This document shows positions 7,000 to 16,190 of a stretch of 33,238 bases of DNA, piece by piece. The DNA is taken from NCBI GenBank assembly GCA_964614065.1, contig CAZTJJ010000012.1, positions 1 through 33,238 on the forward strand. Direction: 5' to 3'. The stretch's first letter is position 1; every line of letters begins with the position of its first letter. This DNA comes from M55B111 sp964614065. GTDB taxonomy: Bacteria > Bipolaricaulota > Bipolaricaulia > M55B111. A program made the translations under genes and the position numbers. Under the pieces are notes generated by a model, which did no database searches, was not told the DNA's origin, and worked only from the letters and a program-made list of their open reading frames with translations.

Positions 7000-9840
7000 A
7001 TGAAGAAAATAGCAATAAAAGGCGCAAGAGAACACAATTTAAAGGATATAGATCTGGATATTCCTCGTAACAAGCTGGTGGTAATATCTGGCTTAAGTGG
7101 TTCGGGGAAATCTTCATTGGCGTTCGACACTATTTATGCAGAGGGACGCCGGAGGTACCTAGAATCCCTCTCTGCATATGCGAGAAGGTTCTTAGGGCAG
7201 ATGGAAAAGCCCGACTTAGATTTTATCGAAGGTTTATCCCCTTCCATTTCAATAGATCAAAAGACTACCAGTCATAATCCTCGTTCGACAGTTGGGACCG
7301 CGACCGAGGTCTACGATTACCTTAGGTTATTGTATGCTCACATTGGTACGCCACATTGCCCAAACTGTGGAAAAGAGCTGACCAAACAGACCCCGGAAAA
7401 TATCATCGATCAGGTCATGGAGCTAGAGAAGGGAGCAAAAATATACGTACTGGCGCCTGTCGTCCGGGGCCGCAAGGGGGAATATCAGGACCTGTTTAGC
7501 AATCTGCGACAGCAGGGCTACGTAAGAGTACGTATAGATGGCCGCATTACGGACCTAAGCGAAAGAATCGACCTCGAGAAGTACGTAAAGCACGATATAG
7601 AAGTAGTGGTCGATAGGATAATTATGAAGAAGAAGTTGAGAAGCCGTGTTGCTGACTCCATAGAGACGGCATTGGGACTGGCTGAAGGCAACGTACTTAT
7701 TAAGGTAAAGAATGGTGAAGAAATAGCGTTCAGCGAGGAACGTGCTTGTCCGGATTGTGGAATCAGTGTTCCCGAACTTACTCCAAGAATGTTCTCCTTC
7801 AATAGCCCTTATGGAGCTTGCTCCGAGTGTGATGGCTTAGGTCGAAAGACTGAAGTTGATCCAGAACTTGTGCTTGATAGATCTCTCTCAATCAATGAAG
7901 GAGGCATTTTACCGTGGAGAAAGAATCCCGGTAAGTGGCGGAAGACTATTTTATCTGCTTTCTGTAAAAAACACGACATAAATATGAGTAAACCTCTTGG
8001 CGAAATGTCGGAGGACAGAATCGACCTAATCCTCCACGGGTCGGAAGATAGTGTGAGTTTTCTATACACCAATAGGCATGGTCAAACTAGACGCCACACG
8101 AGGAAATTTAAGGGTGTCGTCTCTGCATTAGAGAAGAAATATAAAGACTCTAGTTCTTCCAGCAGTAGAAAAAGGATTGAAGAATATATGGCCAAGCTTC
8201 CCTGCCCGAAATGTGGGGGTGGAAGACTTAACCAGATAAGCCTTGCTGTTACAATCGAAGGTAAAAACATAAAGGATGTAACCGAGCTCTCAATTGACAA
8301 AGCTTACGAATTTTTTAACTCTCTAGAATTGACCGAGCACGAGCAGTTAATAGCTAAAGATATTTTAGAGGAAGTACAGTCGAGACTTGGTTTTCTTTTA
8401 GATGTGGGACTTGACTACCTCACATTGGACAGAGTTTCTGGAACTCTTTCCGGGGGCGAAGCACATAGAATAAAGCTTGCTACTCAGATTGGTTCTCAAC
8501 TTACTGGTGTATTATATATGTTAGATGAGCCAACTGTGGGTTTGCATCAGCGGGACGTAAGTAGGCTCCTGGATACGTTGAAAGATTTACGAGATATGGA
8601 TAACACTGTCATAGTTGTGGAGCATGACAGGAAGACAATAATGGAATCTGACTGGGTTGTAGAGCTGGGCCCCGGGGCAGGTGTAAACGGTGGCCAAGTA
8701 GTTGAAGAAGGACCGCCTAGCAAATTGCTCGAATCTCGTGATTCGCTAACTGCTAAATACATTCGAGGGGACAAGGAAATCCCAATTCCAAGGAAACGGC
8801 GGCTGGCCTCCGGTAAAAAGCTGTGGATTTATGGCGCACGGGAACACAACTTAAAAAACATAGATGTGGCAATACCCTTGGGTTTATTTAACTGTGTAAC
8901 CGGGGTATCCGGGTCAGGAAAATCTACGTTGATTAACGACGTACTATCCAAAGCACTCCAGCGGGAGCTTCATAACAGTGGCGCGAAACCGGGCGCCCAT
9001 GAGACGGTCAAAGGGGTCGATCAACTGGACAGAGTTATTGAAATCGATCAGTCCCCAATCGGAAGAACTCCGAGATCCAACCCGACTACTTACATCAAAG
9101 TTTTTCGCTATATCAGACAACTATTTGCCGATACACCAAAAGCCAAAACCAGAGGGTACGACAAGGGTAGGTTTTCCTTTAATAGAAAAGGTGGTCGCTG
9201 CGAAGCCTGTAAGGGCCGGGGTGAGAAAGAGATAGAAATGCATTTTCTCCCGGACATTACTGTGCCCTGTGAGGAGTGTAGTGGTAAAAGATATAATAAA
9301 GAAACCTTAGAGATTACTTATCGAGGTAAAACTATTGCTGACGTTCTCGAAATGACGGTTGAAGAGGCGTTGCATTTTTTTGCCAATCATACCAAGATAA
9401 AAAACAAGTTGCAGACGTTGGTAGACATAGGTTTAAGCTACATACGGCTTGGCCAACCCTCGACGACACTTTCGGGTGGAGAAGCTCAGAGAATCAAATT
9501 AGCAAAAGAACTCTCCCGGACTAGAAAAGGTAACACAATCTACCTTTTCGACGAACCAACGACAGGTCTTCACGCAGAGGACATTAATAAGTTACTTGAC
9601 GTTCTTCACAGATTGGTGGACGAGGGCAATACCATAGTTGTTATTGAGCACAATCCACACGTAATCAAGACTGCCGATTGGATAATTGATCTTGGCCCTG
9701 GTGGTGGAATTCATGGTGGAGAGGTTATCGCCGAGGGAACTCCCGAAGACCTCAGCGAAAACGATAAGTCCTATACAGGCCAGGTCCTAGAGGAAATATT
9801 TACCGAGAAGCGAAGGGAATTGCTAACGCAATGCAGCTGA
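7000..9840 (+). CDS. uvrA: Excinuclease ABC subunit A
   Basis: UvrA is the damage-sensing ATPase dimer of nucleotide excision repair that loads UvrB. The protein has 946 aa, the normal length. It contains two ABC ATPase modules, with Walker A GLSGSGKSS at 31-39 and GVSGSGKST near 635, signature motifs GTLSGGEAHR and TTLSGGEAQR, and Walker B YMLDEPT and YLFDEPT. Zinc modules are visible as CPDC...CSEC at about 250-277 and CEAC...CEEC at about 734-761. Translation probably starts from a leaderless mRNA. Its last 10 nt overlap uvrC, so the two are translationally coupled. uvrB is not in the window. Confidence 0.98.
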   Translation: MKKIAIKGAREHNLKDIDLDIPRNKLVVISGLSGSGKSSLAFDTIYAEGRRRYLESLSAYARRFLGQMEKPDLDFIEGLSPSISIDQKTTSHNPRSTVGTATEVYDYLRLLYAHIGTPHCPNCGKELTKQTPENIIDQVMELEKGAKIYVLAPVVRGRKGEYQDLFSNLRQQGYVRVRIDGRITDLSERIDLEKYVKHDIEVVVDRIIMKKKLRSRVADSIETALGLAEGNVLIKVKNGEEIAFSEERACPDCGISVPELTPRMFSFNSPYGACSECDGLGRKTEVDPELVLDRSLSINEGGILPWRKNPGKWRKTILSAFCKKHDINMSKPLGEMSEDRIDLILHGSEDSVSFLYTNRHGQTRRHTRKFKGVVSALEKKYKDSSSSSSRKRIEEYMAKLPCPKCGGGRLNQISLAVTIEGKNIKDVTELSIDKAYEFFNSLELTEHEQLIAKDILEEVQSRLGFLLDVGLDYLTLDRVSGTLSGGEAHRIKLATQIGSQLTGVLYMLDEPTVGLHQRDVSRLLDTLKDLRDMDNTVIVVEHDRKTIMESDWVVELGPGAGVNGGQVVEEGPPSKLLESRDSLTAKYIRGDKEIPIPRKRRLASGKKLWIYGAREHNLKNIDVAIPLGLFNCVTGVSGSGKSTLINDVLSKALQRELHNSGAKPGAHETVKGVDQLDRVIEIDQSPIGRTPRSNPTTYIKVFRYIRQLFADTPKAKTRGYDKGRFSFNRKGGRCEACKGRGEKEIEMHFLPDITVPCEECSGKRYNKETLEITYRGKTIADVLEMTVEEALHFFANHTKIKNKLQTLVDIGLSYIRLGQPSTTLSGGEAQRIKLAKELSRTRKGNTIYLFDEPTTGLHAEDINKLLDVLHRLVDEGNTIVVIEHNPHVIKTADWIIDLGPGGGIHGGEVIAEGTPEDLSENDKSYTGQVLEEIFTEKRRELLTQCS

Positions 9841-11669
9841 AAGACAGCATCAAAGATTTCCCCCAAGAGTCGGGTGTGTATATTATCAGATCTCAGGGAA
9901 AGGTAATATACGTAGGTAAATCCGCGTCCCTACGGGATCGTATCCATAGCTACTTTTCTCCGAACAAATCCACCTCTCTCAAGACTAAACTTCTGCGAGA
10001 GGACGCCGATGACATAGATTATATTGTTACAGAATCCGAGGTCGAGGCTTTGATCCTCGAGGAAAATTTAATTAAGGAGTACCGGCCACGGTTCAACGTC
10101 CTGCTTAAAGACAACAAACGCTATCCGTACCTCAAAATAACGGATGAAGATTACCCTAAGGTTGTTGTAACCAGGAACAGGGAAAGTGACAGCAGCGAAG
10201 TATTTGGTCCTTATGCGAATGCAGGTGCCATGAGAAGGACCCTTGACACGTTAAGACAAATCTTTTCTATTAAAGATTGTAGTTGGACAAACGATGATGG
10301 GCCTCGTCGTCCCTGTCTCCGATATCACATTGGAAGATGCTCTGCACCGTGTGCTGGTAAGATAACTAAGGAGAAGTATATGGAGTCCGTGGATCAGATT
10401 AGAGAGATTTTGAAAGGAAGGTACCAGAGAGTCATAGATCTGCTGGAAGACAAAATGGGGAGTGCCTCCAGTGATCACGATTATGAAAAAGCAGCAGAGT
10501 GGCGGGACAAGATCCAGGCTGTAAAGAAAATTGCAAACCGGCAAAGAGTAAGACTGAACGATGAGCTGGACAGGGACTTTCTGGCCCTGGATACACGCGA
10601 TGGATCGGGTATCGTTCAGATCTTCTTCGTAAGGCGAGGTAGGATTAGTGGCCAGGATAGCTTCGAACTGGAATTTCCTTCTGGAGAGCGAAAGAATAGT
10701 ATTATTGGGGAATTTATTAAGAAGTTTTACGCCAGTAGGGATATTATTCCGGAGGAAATCTATGTTCAAATGGAGCCAAGGGACAAGTCCACCATTGAAG
10801 ATTGGTTGGAGAAAATCAGGTCAGAGAAGGTAAATATTATTGTTCCTAAAAGAGGGGTGAAGAAAGAAATTTTGGAGATGGCAAAGCGTAATGCGAAATT
10901 TAATTTTCGCCCTACAGGAACCAGGTCAAACGATTCAACTGTGGGTGGGCTACTTGCACTCCAAGAAAGTTTGAATTTAGCCACACCGCCGAAAAGAATT
11001 GAAGGTTATGATATTTCCAACACTTCAGGCACAGATGCTGTCGGGTCAATGGTTGTTTTTTTGAATGGCAAACCAAGTCCATCTGACTACAGACGGTTCA
11101 AAATATCAGAATTGACTGCGCCAGACGATTATGAAATGTTGAAACAAGTCCTCCGAAGACGATTTATTCACGGTCGAAAAGATATGGATGCTGACAAAAA
11201 GAACGAGGAAATAGACCAGAGTTTCGCTACTTTCCCCAATCTGATTCTGATAGACGGAGGAAAAGGTCAACTCAATTCTGCGGTTGAAGTTTTGGGAAAG
11301 TTGAATATGGATAATATACCTGCTATTAGTCTTGCCAAAGAGTACGAACAGGTTTTTGAACCCTACAGGGGTGCGCCGGTTGGTTTTGATAGAGGTTCTG
11401 ACGGATTGAAACTTCTCCAGCGTGTTAGAGACGAGGCTCACAGGTTTGCTCTGGATTATCATCGAAGGTTAAGGCAGAAACGTACTGTGAGGTCCTCGCT
11501 TGATTCTATTAAAGGCGTAGGGCCAAAGCGGAAAGCTCAACTCCTTAATACCTTCAATTCAGTAGAGGGCATACGGAAGGCCAGCCTGGAAGAGCTTAAG
11601 TCTTTACCGAGGATTCCAGAGAAGGTTGCCAAACGTATATTCGATTTCTTTTCCAATAGCTATAGTTAG
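9831..11669 (+). CDS. uvrC: Excinuclease ABC subunit C
   Basis: UvrC makes both incisions around a lesion marked by UvrB. The 612 residues show the N-terminal GIY-YIG nuclease (GVYIIRS to YVGKSASLRDR, about 15-36), four cysteines C150, C162, C170 and C174 matching the Fe-S-binding cysteines reported in UvrC, a UVR coiled region near 195-235, the RNase H-like second nuclease domain from about 380 (EGYDISNTSG), and the C-terminal helix-hairpin-helix pair (SIKGVGPKRK, LKSLPRIPEKVAKR). The start overlaps the uvrA end by 10 nt. Its stop TAG (11667-11669) overlaps the stop of convergent wecB. Confidence 0.97.
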   Translation: MQLKDSIKDFPQESGVYIIRSQGKVIYVGKSASLRDRIHSYFSPNKSTSLKTKLLREDADDIDYIVTESEVEALILEENLIKEYRPRFNVLLKDNKRYPYLKITDEDYPKVVVTRNRESDSSEVFGPYANAGAMRRTLDTLRQIFSIKDCSWTNDDGPRRPCLRYHIGRCSAPCAGKITKEKYMESVDQIREILKGRYQRVIDLLEDKMGSASSDHDYEKAAEWRDKIQAVKKIANRQRVRLNDELDRDFLALDTRDGSGIVQIFFVRRGRISGQDSFELEFPSGERKNSIIGEFIKKFYASRDIIPEEIYVQMEPRDKSTIEDWLEKIRSEKVNIIVPKRGVKKEILEMAKRNAKFNFRPTGTRSNDSTVGGLLALQESLNLATPPKRIEGYDISNTSGTDAVGSMVVFLNGKPSPSDYRRFKISELTAPDDYEMLKQVLRRRFIHGRKDMDADKKNEEIDQSFATFPNLILIDGGKGQLNSAVEVLGKLNMDNIPAISLAKEYEQVFEPYRGAPVGFDRGSDGLKLLQRVRDEAHRFALDYHRRLRQKRTVRSSLDSIKGVGPKRKAQLLNTFNSVEGIRKASLEELKSLPRIPEKVAKRIFDFFSNSYS

Positions 11670-12805
11670 CCGTTAGCTTCAAGGAAGTGTCTTTCGATTT
11701 CGTCAACGATGCGTTTTGCCGCATTTCCCGATCCAAATGGATTAACCTTGGTTGCCATTTCCTGATATACTTTTTCATTCTCGAGCAAAAGATTGGTTTT
11801 TTCAATAATTGAGTTAGTACTTGTCCCTATTAATCTTGCAGTTCCTGACTCAATTGCCTCAGGACGTTCGGTTTTATCCCGTGCCACGAGGACAGGGATA
11901 CCCAACGACGGAGCCTCTTCTTGTATTCCTCCAGAGTCAGTAATGATCAGGTCTGCTTTCATCATCAGCCCTACAAAATTTACGTAGTTCAATGGTTCAA
12001 GCAATCGAACTTGATCCAGTCCCCGTAAAATATTGTAAACGGTTTCACGCACCTTGGGATTCAAGTGGACAGGGAAAACGATTACCAGATTTCTATGTAT
12101 CTCGGTTAAATCTTTCAAGGCGTTACAGATATTAGCTATGCCTGTATCAAAGCTTTCACGTCTATGAAGAGTCACAAGGAGAAGTTTATTTGGTTGATTT
12201 CGCATATCTAAGATTTCGTCCGATATGTCTAAAGTAAGATTACCTTGTCTAATCGATTTGACCGTGTGCATCAGGGAATCAATTACAGTATTCCCGGTAA
12301 CGGCTATACTTTCAGGCGGAAAGCCTTCCCTAATCAAATTGACCTTGGAGCCTTCGGTCGGGGCAAAATGCAGATCCGACAGAGTATCTGCTAGTCGGCG
12401 GTTTAGCTCTTCCGGGAAGGGATTTTTCTTGTCACCACTTCTTAGTCCGGCTTCTACATGAGCGACAGGTATTTTATGATAAAAGCCAACGAGTGCCCCC
12501 ACGAATGCCGTTGTGGTATCCCCCTGAACCAACACTATGTCCGGTGATTCTTGTTGGATAACAGGACTCAAAGCGGTAAGTAACCGACCTGTTAATCCAG
12601 ATAAGGTTTGAGATTCCTTCATTAATCCAAGATCATAATTTACCGAAACATCCAATGCCTTTAGGGCTCCCTCAAGCATCTCCAAGTGCTGACCTGTAGA
12701 GCATACAACGGACTTAACCGTTGACCTGGACGAGAATTCTTCGATCACAGGAGCTAGTTTTATTGCTTCGGGCCTAGTTCCAAATACAGTTAGTGTTTTA
12801 ATCAT
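11666..12805 (-). CDS. wecB: UDP-N-acetylglucosamine 2-epimerase (non-hydrolysing)
   Basis: Interconverts UDP-GlcNAc and UDP-ManNAc in the cytoplasm, supplying ManNAc units for surface glycans. The 379 residues show the GT-B-like fold with GTRPEAIK (9-16), D96 in VQGDTTT, E118 in HVEAGLRSG, H213 in TLHRRES and the C-terminal TDSGGIQEEAPSLG motif, all typical of the non-hydrolysing class. It is transcribed alone from an extended -10 promoter only 12 nt upstream, without a Shine-Dalgarno. Its TAA overlaps the uvrC stop, so the two convergent genes share 4 bp and have no room for separate terminators. Confidence 0.95.
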   Translation of the reverse strand: MIKTLTVFGTRPEAIKLAPVIEEFSSRSTVKSVVCSTGQHLEMLEGALKALDVSVNYDLGLMKESQTLSGLTGRLLTALSPVIQQESPDIVLVQGDTTTAFVGALVGFYHKIPVAHVEAGLRSGDKKNPFPEELNRRLADTLSDLHFAPTEGSKVNLIREGFPPESIAVTGNTVIDSLMHTVKSIRQGNLTLDISDEILDMRNQPNKLLLVTLHRRESFDTGIANICNALKDLTEIHRNLVIVFPVHLNPKVRETVYNILRGLDQVRLLEPLNYVNFVGLMMKADLIITDSGGIQEEAPSLGIPVLVARDKTERPEAIESGTARLIGTSTNSIIEKTNLLLENEKVYQEMATKVNPFGSGNAAKRIVDEIERHFLEANG

Positions 12806-12817
12806 ATTCTAAACAAG

Positions 12818-12844
12818 ATTATCCCATGTACCTACTCTAATCAA
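12818..12844 (-). promoter_or_regulatory. Promoter of wecB, extended -10, leaderless type
   Basis: The minus strand reads TGG-GATAAT (hexamer at plus 12818-12823), an extended -10, with TTGATT (plus 12839-12844) at a short 15-bp spacing. Twelve nucleotides separate the -10 from ATG, and no Shine-Dalgarno lies between. Confidence 0.5.
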
Positions 12845-13005
12845 TCTTCAACCAGACAATCTTTTCCCTCACCAGAAATTGTCAAGCCGGTAGAGGATGA
12901 AATTGCTACCATAGATTCAATTTAGCTTTTTCGTGTACTGGTTTCTCCCTGCGCCGATGGTGGTCTCTTTCGGATTTAGAATACAACTTCTATGAGAACA
13001 GTTAC

Positions 13006-13034
13006 TTGCAACATAGTTCCCTACTTTGCAAAAT
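13006..13034 (+). promoter_or_regulatory. Promoter of the PLD-family gene, leaderless type
   Basis: TTGCAA (13006-13011), a 17-bp spacer and CAAAAT (13029-13034), then 10 nt to ATG 13045. Hexamer matches are moderate, but the spacing repeats the pattern seen at gatA, uvrA and wecB. It also argues that the in-frame TTG at 13006 is promoter rather than start codon. Confidence 0.4.
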
Positions 13035-13044
13035 AACTTCATCC

Positions 13045-14175
13045 ATGAACAAAAAGCTTGATACAATCGTAGTCGTGTTAGTTTTACTTTTGGCCTTGTT
13101 GGTAAACCATTACGCCTCTGCTGGGCCGGACTCTGTCTCGATTATTCCCCTTCTTGATAAACCCACCAACAAACCGTATTTTACAAACTTAATCGCTGCA
13201 ATCACTAATGCCCAAAGGTCCATTCAAGTATTGATGGCTACAGCTCAACACTATCCGGACTATCCTGAGGGGCTTCAGAGTATGATTTACGATGAGTTGG
13301 AGGCCGCTACCAAGCGAGGGGTGAGGGTGTCAATTATCCTGGACAGTAGTAACTGGTCAAAAGACATAACGGCGACCAACGAAGAAACGGCTTGCGCTTT
13401 GCGGGACCGGGGTTTAAAGGTGAAATTCGACAATCCAGAGATTACTACCCACTCTAAATTAGTCATTGTGGATAGAAAAGTAGTTATTCTTGGTTCCAGT
13501 AACTGGAACTATCCCACTTATGCCGATACGTACCAGACCAACGTTGTTCTAAAAAACAGGAAAGCTGGACAATATTTCAGTAGATTTTTTCTGTCTCTGT
13601 GGGAAGACAAGCCATATACCAATGTCCAACCTCCTGTGTTGCCTGATGGTCCGACCCTGATCCCCCTTATAAGCTATGCTGATTCCAGAACTTATTATTC
13701 CGTAGTGAAGAGAGTTCTAGGTAACGCTGAAATGTCTATAGATCTTGTTCTTTTTAAAATGGTTTACTATCCTCAGTTCAAGGACAGTTTATCAAATCAG
13801 TTAATGCAAAAACTCGCTGATGCCTCGGGCCGGGGAGTTCAGGTAAGAGTTCTACTTGACGTAAACAGCTGGTCCGATGAAATCAACAAGAGAAATCGCG
13901 AGACAACACTGTGGTTGCTTGGCAAAGGTCTGGAGACAGTAAGGTTTGATAGTCTAGAGCACACAACCCACAGCAAATTGTTAATTGTAGACAAGGAGAC
14001 AACTGTTCTAGGCTCGACTAACTGGTCCTATTATTCCTTAACCAAAAACACCGAAGTCGATTTGTTAATCAAAGATAGTAGAAAGGTAACAAGCGCCTTT
14101 TCCAGATATTTCTCAAGTCTCTGGGATCAAGCCATGACCCCATCTAGGAAAGTGTTAAGTGGGGAGTTATGGTAA
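13045..14175 (+). CDS. Exported/membrane-anchored protein with two phospholipase D-like domains
   Basis: Member of the PLD superfamily, which hydrolyses or transfers phosphodiester bonds in lipids or nucleic acids. From ATG 13045 the protein has 376 aa. Residues 1-25 are a hydrophobic signal peptide or anchor after MNKK. Two HKD motifs are complete: H136-K138-D143 (THSKLVIVD) and H309-K311-D316 (THSKLLIVD), each followed by GS(S/T)NW. The halves align at an offset of about 173 residues (GVRVSIILDSSNW and GVQVRVLLDVNSW), showing internal duplication, so one chain could form the two-motif active site that Nuc-type enzymes build by dimerising. Substrate is unknown; nuclease, cardiolipin-synthase-like and lipase roles are all possible. 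It stands alone. Confidence 0.85.
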   Translation: MNKKLDTIVVVLVLLLALLVNHYASAGPDSVSIIPLLDKPTNKPYFTNLIAAITNAQRSIQVLMATAQHYPDYPEGLQSMIYDELEAATKRGVRVSIILDSSNWSKDITATNEETACALRDRGLKVKFDNPEITTHSKLVIVDRKVVILGSSNWNYPTYADTYQTNVVLKNRKAGQYFSRFFLSLWEDKPYTNVQPPVLPDGPTLIPLISYADSRTYYSVVKRVLGNAEMSIDLVLFKMVYYPQFKDSLSNQLMQKLADASGRGVQVRVLLDVNSWSDEINKRNRETTLWLLGKGLETVRFDSLEHTTHSKLLIVDKETTVLGSTNWSYYSLTKNTEVDLLIKDSRKVTSAFSRYFSSLWDQAMTPSRKVLSGELW

Positions 14176-14254
14176 TCGATTGACCTTGATTGTAACTTAA
14201 TCTGTGCATTTTTCTCTAAACTTAGATTCTAATAGGAAACTAACTGTGGACTAG

Positions 14255-14380
14255 TTACTCCAATGGGCCAATTATATCTTTATTTTTTCTAGTCTTATTA
14301 TCGCAGACAGCTACGAGCTGGAAGCCGGATGTAGGTTGCGGCCTTGCTGGCAGGGTGACCGCGTATACGTATTCTGCCAT
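14255..14380 (-). CDS. Possible 41-residue ORF directly after the MinD-ferredoxin ATPase
   Basis: The stop of the preceding gene is followed immediately and in frame by ATG (TGA-ATG), opening 41 codons (MAEYVYAVTLPARP... ending GPLE) to a TAA at 14255. Adjacent stop and start would allow reinitiation. Its first half is more G+C-rich than the flanking DNA. I recognise no family. The same stretch can form hairpins (CAGCT-ACG-AGCTG on the plus strand), so it could instead be a 3' RNA structure. Confidence 0.25.
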   Translation of the reverse strand: MAEYVYAVTLPARPQPTSGFQLVAVCDNKTRKNKDIIGPLE

Positions 14381-15256
14381 TCAGGACAAGCTTTTCTCAA
14401 GTTTTGTCCAGATATCCTTTATCTCTTGAGAGGCTTGGCCCGAAGAATATTCGACTATACTCTTTTCATGAATCATCGCATCCGTTACAGTGGGGTCGTA
14501 AGGAATCTTTCCTGAGATAGGCAGATTCGACTTATTTGCTAGCTCCTCGATCCTAGCCGTGATGGCTTCATTGATGTCATATTTGTTGATCACTATGTGT
14601 GCCTGAATTCCAAAATGATTGACTAGCTCAATTACCCGTTCTAGATCGTTCAATCCGGATAACGTTGGTTCCGCCACCAGCAAGGCAATGTCTACGTCCG
14701 CTAAGGAGGCTATAACGGGACATCCAATTCCCGGTGAACCATCAATGATGATAAGATCTACTCCGGTTTCTTCTGCGATCCGCTGGGCTTTTTGTTTGAT
14801 GTTTGTAACCAATTTACCGGACGTCTCCTCTCCTGCTACAAGCTCGCCGTGAGCCATGTCTCCGTAAGCTGTTTCTGATTCGGTGGAATAACCGGATAGG
14901 ACGTCTTCCATAGTTATTGCATCTTCTGGACAGACGTATTCGCAAACTCCACATCCTTCACAGCTGAATTCATCGATATTAAAGTTCTCGTCTATGGCGT
15001 CGTACCTACAGTACTCTCTACAGATTCCGCAATCGGTACAGAGCTCATCGTTTTTGACTGCTATCTTTCCTCCCGAGAACTCCTCTTCGACTTTTGGGTT
15101 CGGCTTCAGTATTAAGTGTAGATCGGCAGCATCCACGTCACAGTCGGAGAGCACTTTTACTTTGGCAAGTGAGGCAAAGGAGGAGACCAAAGTTGTCTTA
15201 CCGGTCCCGCCTTTGCCGCTAATTACTAGTAATTGTTTAACTGCACCGTTGCTCAT
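14381..15256 (-). CDS. MinD-superfamily P-loop ATPase with inserted ferredoxin domain (second copy)
   Basis: Member of the ParA/MinD ATPase family carrying a two-cluster ferredoxin insert (COG1149 type), thought to act in Fe-S or metal-cluster handling with NifX/ORP-like proteins. Residues 12-22 form the deviant Walker A GKGGTGKTT. C73, C76, C79, C83 and C99, C102, C105, C109 are two CX2CX2CX3C sites for 4Fe-4S clusters, and IIIDGSPGIGCPV holds the Walker B-like switch. The 291-aa length is normal. It starts at an ATG preceded by CAGGAG, overlapping the upstream paralogue by 20 nt. The pair may form a heterodimer. Confidence 0.93.
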   Translation of the reverse strand: MSNGAVKQLLVISGKGGTGKTTLVSSFASLAKVKVLSDCDVDAADLHLILKPNPKVEEEFSGGKIAVKNDELCTDCGICREYCRYDAIDENFNIDEFSCEGCGVCEYVCPEDAITMEDVLSGYSTESETAYGDMAHGELVAGEETSGKLVTNIKQKAQRIAEETGVDLIIIDGSPGIGCPVIASLADVDIALLVAEPTLSGLNDLERVIELVNHFGIQAHIVINKYDINEAITARIEELANKSNLPISGKIPYDPTVTDAMIHEKSIVEYSSGQASQEIKDIWTKLEKSLS

Positions 15257-16136
15257 TGTACTCCTGTGATATTTCTTCTAGTTTTTTGCTTTGTAACTCT
15301 ACTTCGTCTTCTATTTGTTGAAATAGTTCCAGGAATTTTTCCTTCCATCCTTCCAGCTTCTCAATAAAAGGAATCCCGTTTGAATAGTGTTCTGCAATCG
15401 TTCTATCGTCAGGTATGCGTAAGAGTACCGGAATATCTTCGGTTTCACAGTATTCTTCTACTCGATTATCGCCTAGCCCAAATCTGTTGATTATAACTCC
15501 AACTGGAATTTTAAGCTCCTTGACGACATCGACAGAAAGCTTTAGGTCATGCAATCCGAACAGGGTGGGCTCTGTCACCAAGAGAGCAAAATCACTGCCG
15601 TGAAGGCTTTCGATGACCGGACATGCAGTACCGGGTGGCGAGTCTAAAATAGAAATCATCTCTGGATCGATTTTTTTCTTCAGCTCACTAATAATCGGGG
15701 TTGCCATTGGCGAGCCAATGGTCAAATCACCCTCATGATAGGCTATACCATTGGCGGTACCGCTTCTTAATTCTCCAATCTTGTGATCCTCTTCAGTTAT
15801 TGCATCGACCGGGCAAACTAGAGAACACAGCCCACATCCGTGGCACAATTCGGGATAGACAAGAGTATTTTCGCCAAACGTTGCAATGGCGTTAAACTGG
15901 CAAGCTTCCCCACACTCACCACAATAGGTACATACCTCGTCGTTTACGTAAGGAATTTTTAAGTTTACGGACTCTTCGGACTGTAATTCTGGTTTTAGAA
16001 ATATTTTTGAGTCAGGTTCCTCGACATCACAGTCCAAAAATTGAATTGCGTAGTTGTCTTTGAGTGCAAGTGCAAGGCTGACAGCTACTGTAGTTTTACC
16101 CGTTCCCCCTTTTCCAGCGGATATCGTAATTTGCAT
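15237..16136 (-). CDS. MinD-superfamily P-loop ATPase with inserted ferredoxin domain (first copy)
   Basis: Paralogue of the following gene: 299 aa, Walker A AGKGGTGKTT at 7-16, ferredoxin insert with C69, C72, C75, C79 and C98, C101, C104, C108, and ILDSPPGTACPV as the nucleotide switch region. In Desulfovibrio, two such ATPases are part of the ORP complex together with an Mrp-type ATPase and a NifX-fold Mo-Cu protein. A similar job in cluster assembly is inferred here. AAAGGAG precedes the ATG. The C-terminal 30 residues are a charged, probably coiled extension that overlaps the next reading frame by 20 nt. Confidence 0.93.
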   Translation of the reverse strand: MQITISAGKGGTGKTTVAVSLALALKDNYAIQFLDCDVEEPDSKIFLKPELQSEESVNLKIPYVNDEVCTYCGECGEACQFNAIATFGENTLVYPELCHGCGLCSLVCPVDAITEEDHKIGELRSGTANGIAYHEGDLTIGSPMATPIISELKKKIDPEMISILDSPPGTACPVIESLHGSDFALLVTEPTLFGLHDLKLSVDVVKELKIPVGVIINRFGLGDNRVEEYCETEDIPVLLRIPDDRTIAEHYSNGIPFIEKLEGWKEKFLELFQQIEDEVELQSKKLEEISQEYNEQRCS

Positions 16137-16190
16137 TATACTCCTTTACATGAACACACAGCGAGGAAGTGCTAACGTTGTATGAGGATT

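Noticed and set aside
14255..14380. Resemblance of the 41-codon ORF to the start of ribosomal protein S16
   Set aside because: Only a loose pattern (hydrophobic-V-A-x-D) is shared. The basic N-terminal motif and total length of S16 are missing.
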